64,000 bases of DNA from an uncultured Kiritimatiellota bacterium (GCA_934635225.1 CAKTYZ010000015.1:27049-91048), one strand, 5' to 3'. Positions 22,842 through 32,060 are shown, numbered from the stretch's first letter. Notes: generated by a model not told the origin, from the letters alone. Made by a program: numbers and translations.

Positions 22842-24998
22842 ATGGCGGTTGCGGAGACAGCGAAGGTCGAGGCGCTGGCGGCCCAGGGATTGTCGAAGGT
22901 CGAGATCCGCGGGCTGCTGAAACGCGACCTTCTGCCGGATGAGGTTCGGGCCGTGGCCGCAGGGCGTGGAGTGTGGAAGCTGAAGGAGGCGAAGCGGAAG
23001 GCGAGCAAGGGCGAGGCGAAGACCGGCGCCGAGAGGATGAGCCAGCTCCGGGCGAAGAAGAACGCCATCGAGAGGCGCGAGCCCGAGGACATGGCGAGGC
23101 GGAGGCGGCTGGAGAAGAACCCGGAGAAGTGGCTGAAATGGTACTTCCAGAACATCTTCACCCTGCCCTTCTCGGACGGGCACCGGGCGATCATCGACGC
23201 GGTGCTGAAGACCGACGCGACCGGGAAGAACATGGTCGTGGCCGCTCCGCGCGGCGAGGGCAAGACGAACATCCTGCGCTACCTGTCGATCTACCTCATC
23301 TTCACGGAGCGCGCGAAGTTCGTGGTCGTGGGTGGGTGGCAGAACCGCGCGGCGTCGGAGGCGTTCTCTACGTGGTGTCTCGCGCTCACGTCCGAGCGGC
23401 TTGTGGCCGACTACCCGGAGTTCTGCGCGCCGTTCGCGGAGTCCACCCACGGGAACCGTCTCCCGCGCCTGCACTGGCACGGGGAGGACCAGCCGACTGG
23501 TGCGGCGATAAAGTCCACGCGGATGCAGATCGTGTTTCCCGACGGGCGGGGCGCGATGGCCGCGGGATCGCTCCAGGGCGACATCAAGGGGCTGAACATC
23601 ACGACGGTGGGCGGAATGTCCCTCCGTCCCGACAAGCTGCTCCTCGACGACCCGCAGGACGTGGACCGCGCGGCCGATCCCGTGTTCGTGCAGGAGACGC
23701 TTCACAAGATCGACACGCAGTGGCTGTGCCTCGCCGGGCCGGACACCCGCATATCCATGATGGTGGCCTGCACCATCTACGCGCCGGACGACGTGGGCGA
23801 GAGCCTGGGCAAGCGAAGGGACAGCGTGTTCGTGCGGATCCCGCGCGTGACCTCGTGGCCCGTGGACTTCGACAAGACGGACAGCCTGGCGCGGACGCTC
23901 TGGGAGAGGTGGTTCGACCTTTACTGCGACGAGGGGACGCGCGACGAGTCGATCGCGTTCTACCGGCGGAACAGGAAGGCGATGACGGACGGCTTCGCCG
24001 TCTCGTGGAAGTACCGCTTCGACAGGTCGAAGGGAGACCCGGACGCCCTTTTCAGCGCGATGGTGGACTACTTCACGAAGGGGCGCGAGGCGTTCTTCTC
24101 GGAGTACCAGAACGAGCCGGTCGACCGCGACGTGAGCCTGTACGAGCTGACGCCGAAGTGCGTCATGTCCCACGCCTGCAACCTCAAGCAGAACGAGTCG
24201 CCGGACGACACCGTGCTGACCGTGCTGACCACGGACATCAACTACTCGTACGGCCTGACCTACGAGGTGGCCGCGTTCACGAGGGCGCACACCTGCCACG
24301 TCCTGGCCGAGGGCGTGTGGTGCGGGGCGCCGCTTCCCGTCTCGACGAAGAACACGAACCAGATGCAGCGGCAGGCCGCCGTGAAGAAGTCGCTCGAGAA
24401 CTTCTCGGCGTGGGTGGCGATGCAGCCGTGGCGGATCGACCAGTGGTACATCGACGCCGGCGGCGAGCAGTTCGAGACCGTGACCTCGTTCTGCCGCGAG
24501 GCGCGGAAGGAGGGACGGCTGGGGCGCGCGATGATAGGCCGCGCCGGAAAGACGTACAACCCGCTCACGAAGACGCAGTTCGGACGGGTGCGGGCGAGGG
24601 TGTACATGTGCTTCACACGCGAGAGCGGCAGGTGGTACTGCTTCGACGCCGACTTCTACAAGGAGGCGGGGCAGACCTCGTGGATCACCCCCGTCGGCCA
24701 GCCGGGGAGCGCGACCATATACGAGGGCTCGCACCGCGACTACGCCGACCAGATGTGCCGGGAGGTGCTGGAGGCGAAGGGCGTGCTGGAGACGCGGTCG
24801 GGCGCGGCGACGGTGTACGCGTACAAGTGGAACACGCGGCCCGGAAAGCACGACAAGCTGGACACCCACGCGATGGCGTACGCGGCCGCGGGGTACGAGG
24901 GGGTGCTGTCGCTCGACGCGGAGGTGCATCCGCACGCCGTCCGTGGCGGAGGCCACGACGCGCACAGGCGAAACCGAAGGAGGTCATACGATGGGTAG
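22842..24998 (+). CDS. terL: Terminase large subunit (718 aa)
   Basis: ATPase domain with Walker A APRGEGKT (~135) and Walker B LLLDDP (~266); nuclease domain with acidic residues in TTDINYSYG (~464), YIDAGGEQF (~536) and HDKLDTHAMAYAA (~670). It cuts and packages concatemeric DNA into proheads. The N-terminal ~100 residues include KVEALAAQGLSKVEIRGLL, a helix-turn-helix-like region; no separate small terminase was found, so that function may be fused here or encoded by an unrecognised gene. Confidence 0.9.
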   Translation: MAVAETAKVEALAAQGLSKVEIRGLLKRDLLPDEVRAVAAGRGVWKLKEAKRKASKGEAKTGAERMSQLRAKKNAIERREPEDMARRRRLEKNPEKWLKWYFQNIFTLPFSDGHRAIIDAVLKTDATGKNMVVAAPRGEGKTNILRYLSIYLIFTERAKFVVVGGWQNRAASEAFSTWCLALTSERLVADYPEFCAPFAESTHGNRLPRLHWHGEDQPTGAAIKSTRMQIVFPDGRGAMAAGSLQGDIKGLNITTVGGMSLRPDKLLLDDPQDVDRAADPVFVQETLHKIDTQWLCLAGPDTRISMMVACTIYAPDDVGESLGKRRDSVFVRIPRVTSWPVDFDKTDSLARTLWERWFDLYCDEGTRDESIAFYRRNRKAMTDGFAVSWKYRFDRSKGDPDALFSAMVDYFTKGREAFFSEYQNEPVDRDVSLYELTPKCVMSHACNLKQNESPDDTVLTVLTTDINYSYGLTYEVAAFTRAHTCHVLAEGVWCGAPLPVSTKNTNQMQRQAAVKKSLENFSAWVAMQPWRIDQWYIDAGGEQFETVTSFCREARKEGRLGRAMIGRAGKTYNPLTKTQFGRVRARVYMCFTRESGRWYCFDADFYKEAGQTSWITPVGQPGSATIYEGSHRDYADQMCREVLEAKGVLETRSGAATVYAYKWNTRPGKHDKLDTHAMAYAAAGYEGVLSLDAEVHPHAVRGGGHDAHRRNRRRSYDG

Positions 24999-25182
24999 GA
25001 ACAGGCGAAGGACATACGAGGAGGCCGTCGGGATCGACGAGCATGCCGACGGAATACCCTGCGCGGAGTGCGGATGCCGCCATTCGTACGTCGTGCGGAC
25101 GGTGAAGATGGGCGCGGTCATACGCCGGACGAGGCGGTGCCGGCACTGCGGCCACGAGTACTACACGACCGAGGCCGGATAG
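24991..25182 (+). CDS. Zinc-ribbon protein (63 aa)
   Basis: Overlaps terL by 8 bases behind AGGAGG. Two CxxC pairs, CAECGC and CRHCGHEYY, with a basic centre (VIRRTRRC) form a transcription-factor-type zinc ribbon (NrdR/Ogr-like layout). It could be a late regulator or a packaging accessory. Confidence 0.7.
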   Translation: MGRNRRRTYEEAVGIDEHADGIPCAECGCRHSYVVRTVKMGAVIRRTRRCRHCGHEYYTTEAG

Positions 25183-25386
25183 GGTTCTACTGTATCTTTG
25201 ACGCAGTAGAACGACCCCGCCAACTGCGTCAATGATACAGTAGATCGACACCTTCCGACTGTATCTTTGACGCAGTTGGAGAGGGGGCGCGGATGGGCGG
25301 GAGGTGCCGAAAACCATGCAAAAGTGCTACATATAGCACTGTGCGCGTGGTTTTTGCGCTTGACGTGCGCTATCATTGTACGCGTA
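25183..25386 (+). promoter_or_regulatory. Intergenic region with three palindromes and a possible late promoter/operator
   Basis: Copies 5-7 of the 19-bp palindrome lie at 25189-25207, 25223-25241 and 25258-25276, spaced 34-35 bp start to start. Downstream is a perfect inverted repeat GTGCTA-CATA-TAGCAC (25324-25339) in an AT-rich patch, then GTGCGCGTGG and a TTGACG at 25360-25365 before ATG 25387. This gap separates packaging from structural genes and is a likely start of late transcription. Confidence 0.5.
25189..25276. repeat. 19-bp palindrome, copies 5-7
   Basis: ACTGTATCTTTGACGCAGT at 25189 and 25258, and ACTGCGTCAATGATACAGT at 25223 in the opposite sense. Regular ~34-bp spacing, about three helical turns, suggests phased protein binding. 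Confidence 0.85.
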
Positions 25387-25632
25387 ATGGCACAGAACCA
25401 GACAGTCACGGCGAACGCGCCGACGGCAGGGGTGAGCGACGCGGACTTCGCGGAGGCCGCGGCGAACCCTTCCTCGTTCTCGGTGGACGGACTCTCGCAG
25501 ACGAACCGCTCGCTCACCGAGCTGATCGAAGCCGACAAGTACCTGCGCAAGCGCGCGAGGGCGGGGCGCCGCCGCCATCCTCTCGCGGGAATGGTGACGC
25601 ACCTCGTGCCGCCGGGGACGTGCGACCGCTGA
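25387..25632 (+). CDS. Small head protein, gpW-like by position (81 aa)
   Basis: Product MAQNQTVTANAPTAGVSDAD..., with SLTELIEADKYLRKRARAGR near the C-terminus. Lambda-like phages encode the head-completion protein gpW between terminase and portal; size, position and an S-L-x-E-L-I-E helix resemble it, but the match is weak. Confidence 0.5.
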   Translation: MAQNQTVTANAPTAGVSDADFAEAAANPSSFSVDGLSQTNRSLTELIEADKYLRKRARAGRRRHPLAGMVTHLVPPGTCDR

Positions 25633-25647
25633 AAGGAGCCCGAGGAG

Positions 25648-27192
25648 ATGGCGAAGAAACATCAGAGGACATCGTTCGAGGGGGCGCAGGTGAGCGCCCG
25701 CTTCGACAACGCCCGCCACACGCCCGACACGGACTCCCTTTTCCGCAACGTGGATTCGCTTGCGATCACCGCCGCGCTTTCGCCCACAGTGCGCCGCACG
25801 GTGAGGGACCGTGCGCGGTACGTGGTGTTCAACTGCCCGTACGCATGGGGGATGCTCGACACGCACGCCTCGTACGTCGTGGGGGCGTGGGTGTCCGCGT
25901 CCTTCCCGCGCGGAGGCGTCCCCGAGAAGGTGCGCGACAGGCTGGTGCGAGGCTTCGACGCGTGGGCGCTCAAGGTGGGGCTGTGGGAGAAGCTGCGCAC
26001 GATGGTCCGGGCGAAGACCACGGACGGCGAGGCGTTCGCGGTGTTCTACACGGATCCGTCCATCGTGGACAGGAAGAACCGCGTCACGCTGAACCTCGCC
26101 ACGATAGAGTGCGACCGCGTGGAGTCGTGGACGGAGGCGATCACCCGCGAGAACGAGACGGACGGCATCCGCTTCGACGCCTACGGCCACCCGACGGAGT
26201 ACCGCATACTCAAGTACCACCCCGGGGACTACCGCTCCATCAGGAACATCAAGTACAGGGCGGGCGAGTGGACGAAGGCGGCGAACGTCATCCACTACTT
26301 CGACGTGCTGCGGCCTGAGCAGGTGCGCGGGGTGAGCGACTTCGTGTCTGCGCTGGAGATTCCGGCAGACCAGAAGTCCTACCGCTCGTCGGTGACGCAG
26401 ACCGCGATCAACGCGGCGAATATCAGCGGCGTGCTGGAGACCGACCAGGTGCCGGAGTGCTTCGACGACGAGGACGCGTCCATCGGCAGGTGCGCGATGG
26501 AGGTCAAGCCGAACACCGTGTTCCAGATGCAGCGCGGGGCGCTCGTGTCCATGCCGGAGGGATGGAAGATACACCAGCTCCAGGCGCAGCAGCCGACGTC
26601 CCTGTACAACGACTTCGTGCGGGCGCTGATCGCGGAGATGGCGCGCTGCCTCTCGATGCCGGTCAACCTCGCCATGTGCGACTCGAGCCAGCACAACTTC
26701 GCGTCCGCGAAGATCGACCACACCGTGTACGGCGACAAGATCGACTCCATCCGCTCGACCCTCGCGACGAAGGTGCTCGACCGCATCTTCTCCAAGTGGC
26801 TGGAGGAGTACGCGGTGCAGCAGAGGATCGACGAGAAGACGCTGGACGCGCTCCTGGATGTCGAGTGGCTGTTCATGGCGAGGCGCAACGCGGACGTGAT
26901 GAAGGACGCTAGCGCCGACAACACGCGGCTGGGGAACGCCTCGCTTTCGTACGAGACGCTTTACGCGAAGGACGGGAAGGACTGGAAGCGGGAGGTGCGC
27001 CAGGCGGTGGCCGAGCGCGCGCAGATCCTGTCGTGGTGGCGCGAGGAGTGCACGAGGAACGGACTGCCCGAGGAGACGCCGTGCCCCTTCTTCGCGAAGT
27101 CCGCGCCGGTCCCCGCCGCGCCGACCGAAGACCAGATTCAGCACGACACGCAGAAGAAGCTCAACCCGAACAACCGGGCGAAGGGAAATTGA
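25648..27192 (+). CDS. Portal protein, lambda-gpB type (514 aa)
   Basis: FDNARHTPDTDSLFRNVDSL, RARYVVFNCPYAWGMLDTHA and the DGEAFAVFY...IECDRVE region followed by a DGIRFDAYGHPTEYRIL segment are characteristic of lambda-family portals, as is the conserved SSQHNFASAKID region. The dodecameric portal is the DNA gate of the prohead. Position between terminase and capsid genes agrees. AAAGGAG precedes the ATG. Confidence 0.88.
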   Translation: MAKKHQRTSFEGAQVSARFDNARHTPDTDSLFRNVDSLAITAALSPTVRRTVRDRARYVVFNCPYAWGMLDTHASYVVGAWVSASFPRGGVPEKVRDRLVRGFDAWALKVGLWEKLRTMVRAKTTDGEAFAVFYTDPSIVDRKNRVTLNLATIECDRVESWTEAITRENETDGIRFDAYGHPTEYRILKYHPGDYRSIRNIKYRAGEWTKAANVIHYFDVLRPEQVRGVSDFVSALEIPADQKSYRSSVTQTAINAANISGVLETDQVPECFDDEDASIGRCAMEVKPNTVFQMQRGALVSMPEGWKIHQLQAQQPTSLYNDFVRALIAEMARCLSMPVNLAMCDSSQHNFASAKIDHTVYGDKIDSIRSTLATKVLDRIFSKWLEEYAVQQRIDEKTLDALLDVEWLFMARRNADVMKDASADNTRLGNASLSYETLYAKDGKDWKREVRQAVAERAQILSWWREECTRNGLPEETPCPFFAKSAPVPAAPTEDQIQHDTQKKLNPNNRAKGN

Positions 27193-27222
27193 CGGAAGGT
27201 CCAAACGTGAAGGAGAACTGAC

Positions 27223-29118
27223 ATGCCGGATGAAAAGATAGCCGAACTTCTGAAGAAACCGCTCGTCGCGACGGGCGTGGTTTCGCTCGTCGCCGAGAAG
27301 GACGCCGAGGGCAAGCCTGTGGAGGGCAACAAGAAGATGACGATCACTGCGTACAACGGCGGGCTGATGAACGTCGCCTGGGGCTACCCGGTCGGCATCG
27401 AGCTGTCCGGCCTGAAGTGGCGCGACGACAACGCCGTGCCGATCCTGTGCCAGCACAAGACGTACTCGATCGACGCGATCTGCGGACAGGCGACGAAGGT
27501 GTCGCACGACGGAAGGACGCTCACCATCGACGCGGACTTCATGCCCGTGTCGCAGGACGCGAAGAAGGTGCATGACCTCGCGAAGGCCGGCTTCAAGTTC
27601 CAGGCGAGCGTGGGCGTGTCCGCGAAGGACGTCATCTTCATCGACGCGAAGCAGTCGTACAAGCTGAACGGCGAGGAGGTCAAGGGCGAGTGCTACATCG
27701 TCCGCGCCGGAACGCTGAACGAAGTTTCCATCGTCCCGCTTGGGGCGGATGGGTCCACCCAGACGGCTATTGCGGCCGCCGCTAACACAAACAAGGAGGG
27801 CGTCATGCCTGAAGACGAGAACAAGAAGCCGGTGGAGGCCGCAAAGCCGACCGACACCGCAACCGTGGAGGCGGCGCAGGCCGCAGAGCGCGAGCGCGCC
27901 GCTTCCCTCATCGCCGCGTGCAAGGGGCACGAGGACATCATGGCCAAGGCCGTCAAGGAGGGCTGGACCGCCGAGAAGGCGGAGCTGGAGTGCCTCAAGG
28001 CGGAGAAGGCCGCAGCGGAGCAGGCGAGGATCGAGGCGTCCCGTCCCGGCGCTCCCGCCATCATCGACCTCAAGGCATCCGCTCCGAAGGACGCGAAGAC
28101 CCTTGTCGCCGCAGCCTGCATGGGCGCCGCGATGGCCGACTCCGTGGTCGAGGCGCAGTGCAAGGGAGTCGACCTCGACGCCGCGCACGACCTCGGCATC
28201 ACCCGCCTCAGCGACATCTTCGCCGCGTTCAACGCGTCCTACCGTCCGGGCGACAACGCGAGCATGGAGAAGGCCCTGCGCGCCGCGTTCTCGAACGCGA
28301 ACATCCCGAACGTCCTCTCTAACATCGCGCACAAGTTCGTGATGGCCGGATTCGGCGCCGTCGGCGACGACTGGCGCAGGGTCTCCCGCCCGATCTCCGT
28401 CGTGGACTTCAAGGAGGTCAAGGGCGTCCGTCTCGTCATGGGCGGAGTGCTGAAGCCCCTCGCCAAGGGCGGCGAGCTCCAGCACGTCGACCTCTCCGAC
28501 GACACGCGCTCGGTCAAGGCCGCGACGAAGGGGTCCATCGTGGGCATCACCCGCGAAGACCTCATCAACGACGACCTCTCCGTCCTCTCGCTCGTCCCGG
28601 AGCGCTTCGGCCAGATGTCGGGCCGCACGATCAACAAGGACGTGTTCGGCGCGATCTCGACGAACACTTCCGACTACGGCGCGAACACCACGGGCGCGAT
28701 GTCGCTCGACGCCCTCGCCGCCGCATACGCGCTGGCGATGGCGATCAAGGACGGCCAGGGCAACCCGCTCGGCCCGCTCCCAGACAAGATTCTCTGCTCG
28801 CCGTCGAGCTACCTTCTCGCGAAGGGAATCTACCAGTCGGAGCACATCGTCTCGGCGTCCGCCAAGAGCGCGCGCGACAACGTGATGCGCGGAATGCTGG
28901 AGCCGATCACGTCGCCATACCTCTCCGGCACGAAGTACTGGCTGTTCAACTCGACGTTCCCGCTTGTGGACGTCGCGTTCCTGAACGGACGGCAGACGCC
29001 CGTCATCGAGACCGCCGACGTGGACTTCACCCAGCTCGGGATCCAGATGCGCTGCTACTTCGACTACGGCCCGTCCAAGGGCGAGACGAAGGCCGCGCTC
29101 ATCTCGACCGGCGCGTAA
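27223..29118 (+). CDS. Fused prohead protease and major capsid protein (631 aa)
   Basis: Residues ~1-190 form a prohead protease of the U35/Mu-I-like type: PILCQHKTYSID (His ~78) and KFQASVGV (Ser ~129) fit a catalytic pair. A charged, coiled-coil-like linker follows (KPVEAAKPTDTATVEAAQAA, ~200-260) that may act as the scaffold delta-domain. From ~280 the major-capsid part contains ISVVDFKEVKGVRLVMGG and a SYLLAKGIYQSEHIVSASAK segment and ends TKAALISTGA. One polypeptide supplying protease, scaffold and capsid is known for some phages; expression ratio would then require self-cleavage. Confidence 0.85.
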   Translation: MPDEKIAELLKKPLVATGVVSLVAEKDAEGKPVEGNKKMTITAYNGGLMNVAWGYPVGIELSGLKWRDDNAVPILCQHKTYSIDAICGQATKVSHDGRTLTIDADFMPVSQDAKKVHDLAKAGFKFQASVGVSAKDVIFIDAKQSYKLNGEEVKGECYIVRAGTLNEVSIVPLGADGSTQTAIAAAANTNKEGVMPEDENKKPVEAAKPTDTATVEAAQAAERERAASLIAACKGHEDIMAKAVKEGWTAEKAELECLKAEKAAAEQARIEASRPGAPAIIDLKASAPKDAKTLVAAACMGAAMADSVVEAQCKGVDLDAAHDLGITRLSDIFAAFNASYRPGDNASMEKALRAAFSNANIPNVLSNIAHKFVMAGFGAVGDDWRRVSRPISVVDFKEVKGVRLVMGGVLKPLAKGGELQHVDLSDDTRSVKAATKGSIVGITREDLINDDLSVLSLVPERFGQMSGRTINKDVFGAISTNTSDYGANTTGAMSLDALAAAYALAMAIKDGQGNPLGPLPDKILCSPSSYLLAKGIYQSEHIVSASAKSARDNVMRGMLEPITSPYLSGTKYWLFNSTFPLVDVAFLNGRQTPVIETADVDFTQLGIQMRCYFDYGPSKGETKAALISTGA

Positions 29119-29191
29119 GGCGGAAGCGGGCGCGATGGCATCCCGCCGTCGCGCCCCTCAAGAAAACCACTGACTGAAAGGAAAACTGAAA

Positions 29192-29539
29192 ATGGCAATC
29201 GCAAAGACATCCGCGAAGTTCCGCAAGTGCGGAGACACGCTCGCGTACACCCCGTCCGCCGCAGTCGCGGCCGGCTCGCTCGTCGTAGTCGGCAAGTTCG
29301 TCGGCCTTGCGCAATGGCCCATCGCCGCAGGCGAGGCCGGAACGCTCAAGACGCTCCAGCGCGGTGAGGTCGTCGAGGTGACGACGGACGAGGCTCTCGG
29401 CGAAACCGCCGCCGGCACGGCGCTCTACGTCACATCGGCGGGCCTCGTCTCCGCGACCGCGACGGGCAACACGCTCGTCGGCTACGCCGCCGCCTCCATC
29501 GGCGCGTCGGACAAGACCTTCGAGATCGTCTGCGCCTAA
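29192..29539 (+). CDS. Capsid cement/decoration protein, DUF2190 type (115 aa)
   Basis: Sequence KCGDTLAYTPSAAVAAGSLV, VGKFVGLAQWPIAAGEAG and LVGYAAASIGASDKTFEIV is typical of DUF2190 head-decoration proteins, which stabilise expanded capsids. Directly follows the capsid gene. The upstream CTGAAAGGAAAACTGAAA resembles the leader of other phage genes. Confidence 0.8.
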   Translation: MAIAKTSAKFRKCGDTLAYTPSAAVAAGSLVVVGKFVGLAQWPIAAGEAGTLKTLQRGEVVEVTTDEALGETAAGTALYVTSAGLVSATATGNTLVGYAAASIGASDKTFEIVCA

Positions 29540-29554
29540 CGGCGCAAGGTGAAC

Positions 29555-30151
29555 ATGCCGATGCGCAAGCCGAGCGAGTACCTTCCAGCCGCGCTGAAGT
29601 GTCTGCGGAGCCGTCTGATGCCGGACTGCTCCGAGACCCTTTGCCATGCGGGGAGGTCTGCCACGGTGACGCGCGTCGGCACGACTTCCGTGGGCGAGGA
29701 CGCGATGGCCGGGGCGGACGTAAACGAGGACGTCCGCGTGCTTGCCATGGCGTCCGACTTCCCGGAACTGGCAAAGGGGCGACTCGTCTCGCTGTCCGGG
29801 AAGTGGCGCATCGTGACGAGCGCGAGGACGGATCCCGCGGCGTCCACCCTGTCCGTGGGGATGTCCGCGGAGCTGGAGAAGTGCCGCGCGTCCTACAGGC
29901 GCCCGGGCACGAAGATTGCGCAGCCCGTCGAGGTGCTGGCCGTCGAGGGCGAGGCCGTCGAGCCGAACGGCGATGCGTTCGCGCCCACGCCGTGCCGCCA
30001 GTGGCATGTGGCCGTCCCCGAGGAGGGATGGTACGAGCCGACGGAGCCGCAGGTGGGCGACCGCCTGGAATTGGACGGGGCGAACCTGCGCGTCGCGTCG
30101 GTCGCGAAGCGCGACGGGTTCTGGATTCTCGAAGCAAGGGCGGGGAGGTGA
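29555..30151 (+). CDS. Probable head-tail connector (198 aa)
   Basis: Starts MPMRKPSEYLPAALKCLRSR; GTG 29549 and ATG 29561 are alternatives around the AAGGTG site. Two beta-rich halves repeat the pattern of VG..L.L....RVAS..K.D..W.ILEA, as in small head-closure proteins. Position between cement protein and tail genes supports a neck role. No family assigned. Confidence 0.55.
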   Translation: MPMRKPSEYLPAALKCLRSRLMPDCSETLCHAGRSATVTRVGTTSVGEDAMAGADVNEDVRVLAMASDFPELAKGRLVSLSGKWRIVTSARTDPAASTLSVGMSAELEKCRASYRRPGTKIAQPVEVLAVEGEAVEPNGDAFAPTPCRQWHVAVPEEGWYEPTEPQVGDRLELDGANLRVASVAKRDGFWILEARAGR

Positions 30152-30155
30152 CGCG

Positions 30156-30890
30156 ATGCCGGCCGCGATTGCGTTCGAGTGCGAGGTGTCGGAGCGGGGC
30201 ATGGCCGACTTCATCAAGGCGCTTTCCCGCTACCAGAAGGAGACGCAGAGGGATATGCGCTCGGCGCTGCGCTCCGTGACAATCGACCTCATCCGCTCGC
30301 TCCGCGCGAGGACGCGCAGGTCGAAGAAGTTCATCGAGCGCATGGAGATTTCGAAGTCCTACCTGCCCCCGAAGTGGATCAAGCGCGGGCACAGCGGAAA
30401 GCCGCTACGGAGGATGCAGCTCATGCGGTGGGGCAGGGGGACGAACTGGCTTAACCACCGCTACGTGTACGGCGGCGAGTACGTCAGGGGGCCGAAGGGC
30501 GGGCGGAGGGTGCGTCCCTTCTCCGAGGCGCAGATGCGCAGGGAGGCGCAGAAGAACTACGGCCAGATACGGAACTGGGGGCTGGCCAAGAAGTCGTGGG
30601 GCTGGTTCATGAAGTCGCTGTTCCGGCAGTCCATGCAGGACGAGAACCCGAGGGCGCTCATAAAGCCGGGCATGGTGGACGGCGGCATCCAGGAGTTCCA
30701 CGAGGTGCTGCCCGACGGAACCGTGGACAGGAACGCGCCGGTGCGGTGCGACATAGACATCGTGAACAGGCTGGAGTACATCAGGAAGGCGATGCCGCCG
30801 GGCGTGTTCGCGATCGCCGTGCAGAAGGCGACGAACATCATCAACAAGAAGATCGAGAGCGGCCTGCGGTCGCGGAGGTTCGGCACATGA
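30156..30890 (+). CDS. Probable neck/minor tail protein (244 aa)
   Basis: Begins MPAAIAFECEVSERGMADFI and is Arg/Lys-rich (SLRARTRRSKKFIERME; VRGPKGGRRVRPFSEAQMRR). Basic proteins of this size between connector and tail-terminator genes correspond to HK97 gp10-like or lambda gpZ-like tail-completion proteins. The family is inferred from position. Confidence 0.5.
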   Translation: MPAAIAFECEVSERGMADFIKALSRYQKETQRDMRSALRSVTIDLIRSLRARTRRSKKFIERMEISKSYLPPKWIKRGHSGKPLRRMQLMRWGRGTNWLNHRYVYGGEYVRGPKGGRRVRPFSEAQMRREAQKNYGQIRNWGLAKKSWGWFMKSLFRQSMQDENPRALIKPGMVDGGIQEFHEVLPDGTVDRNAPVRCDIDIVNRLEYIRKAMPPGVFAIAVQKATNIINKKIESGLRSRRFGT

Positions 30891-31357
30891 GCAGACTTTC
30901 GGTGAGCGCGTCGCTGGAGGCGAAGATTCTGGAGACGCTTCGCGTACTCGTCCCGGGCGTCCGCGCCGTGGGGCTTCTGGAGGTGGCGGACGCCGGGACG
31001 CAGAAGGACGAGGACGTGACCGCGCTGCAGGTGCGCGTGTACAACTTCTCGCAGCTGCGGGAGACGGCGGACATGTTCTCGGTGTCGGCGGAGATAAGGC
31101 TGAACGTGGAACAGGCCGAGAGCGCGAACGGCGGGCTGTTCTTCGACGCGCACGAGAGGGTCGCGCTGTGGCTGGAGCGCGTCATGCTGGGCGACGCATG
31201 CACGGAGCTGGAGACGGACGAGGCCTACGTGGACGGATTGCAGCGCGTGGGCGACGACAAGGACTTCGACATGATGGACGACGCATGGTTCGCCGTCTGG
31301 AATCTGACCCTTTCGGGTCGAATCAGGAAACGACAGGAGGCAACAGGCAATGGCTAA
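30887..31357 (+). CDS. Probable tail-terminator protein (156 aa)
   Basis: ATGA overlap with the preceding gene. SRLSVSASLEAKILETLRVL, a central VTALQVRVYNFSQL strand and a late AWFAVWNLTLSGRI strand give an alpha/beta fold like gpU-type tail terminators. Situated directly before the tail-tube gene. Confidence 0.5.
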   Translation: MSRLSVSASLEAKILETLRVLVPGVRAVGLLEVADAGTQKDEDVTALQVRVYNFSQLRETADMFSVSAEIRLNVEQAESANGGLFFDAHERVALWLERVMLGDACTELETDEAYVDGLQRVGDDKDFDMMDDAWFAVWNLTLSGRIRKRQEATGNG

Positions 31358-32048
31358 CGCAGGATTCAACGCCGCCACCGACATATTCGGGCTGGGGGAG
31401 AGCTGGAAGGTGAAGACGTGCGACCTGAACGCGAGCGTCAACACGGCGGAATGCCCAAACAGGTTCGACGACGTGACGGCGCGCGACCAGTACGGGGAGC
31501 GCATCGCGCCGACGGCGACCTACGAGCTGGCGGCGGCGGTGACGACGCTCCCGGCGCTCGGATCGCTCGTCACGATAGACGGCAAGAAGGTCGCCATCGC
31601 GCAGATGACGGTGCGCACGGCGCACGGGCAGTACCCGACGCTGGAGGTGACAGGGGCGCAGGTGCAGAGCGGCGCGGCGAAGTCCGTGCGCACGTATGCG
31701 TGCGGGACGGTCGCGCTCGTCCCGCGCAAGCACGCGCAGGACATACTGAAGTGGCTGGGCAACGCGACGCCGGACACCCTGACGGAGGCGACGTTCACGT
31801 TCTCCGCCGACGTGACCCCTTCGGAGCCGAAGGGCGAGATCGTCAACCACGACGTGTCGAACGGACGCTGCGAGGCGTCGTATACGCACACAAGCGGGAC
31901 GGGCGCCGCGCCGACCGTGCCGACCGTCACCGGGTCGAAGGTGGTGTCGGCGCCGAGTTCCAAGGCGTCGCCGGAGAACGACTACGTGACGTATGCGTTC
32001 TCGATCACCGACACGCTGACCGGAACCGACACCCCGGCGTCGCCGTAA
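31350..32048 (+). CDS. Major tail (tube) protein candidate (232 aa)
   Basis: Follows an AGGAGG site. Ala/Thr/Val-rich beta protein (ERIAPTATYELAAAVTTLPA; EATFTFSADVTPSEPKGEIV) with a Thr/Pro-rich C-terminal region, consistent with a tail-tube subunit with a flexible end domain. Supported by its place between terminator and chaperone/tape-measure genes. Confidence 0.62.
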   Translation: MANAGFNAATDIFGLGESWKVKTCDLNASVNTAECPNRFDDVTARDQYGERIAPTATYELAAAVTTLPALGSLVTIDGKKVAIAQMTVRTAHGQYPTLEVTGAQVQSGAAKSVRTYACGTVALVPRKHAQDILKWLGNATPDTLTEATFTFSADVTPSEPKGEIVNHDVSNGRCEASYTHTSGTGAAPTVPTVTGSKVVSAPSSKASPENDYVTYAFSITDTLTGTDTPASP

Positions 32049-32060
32049 GGGAGTCGCCCG

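Noticed and set aside
21864..24965. 1033-codon open frame on the minus strand
   Set aside because: Antisense shadow of TAGT and terL in GC-rich DNA; Arg/His/Val-rich composition, no ribosome site, and the plus-strand genes have clear motifs.
25189..25276. Three regularly spaced palindromes considered as a minimal CRISPR array
   Set aside because: The units alternate in orientation, spacers are only ~15 bp, and no cas genes occur; the same unit is dispersed singly elsewhere.
25327..28845. 1172-codon open frame on the minus strand
   Set aside because: Shadow of portal and capsid genes; low-complexity Arg/Val/Leu/His product with no domain.
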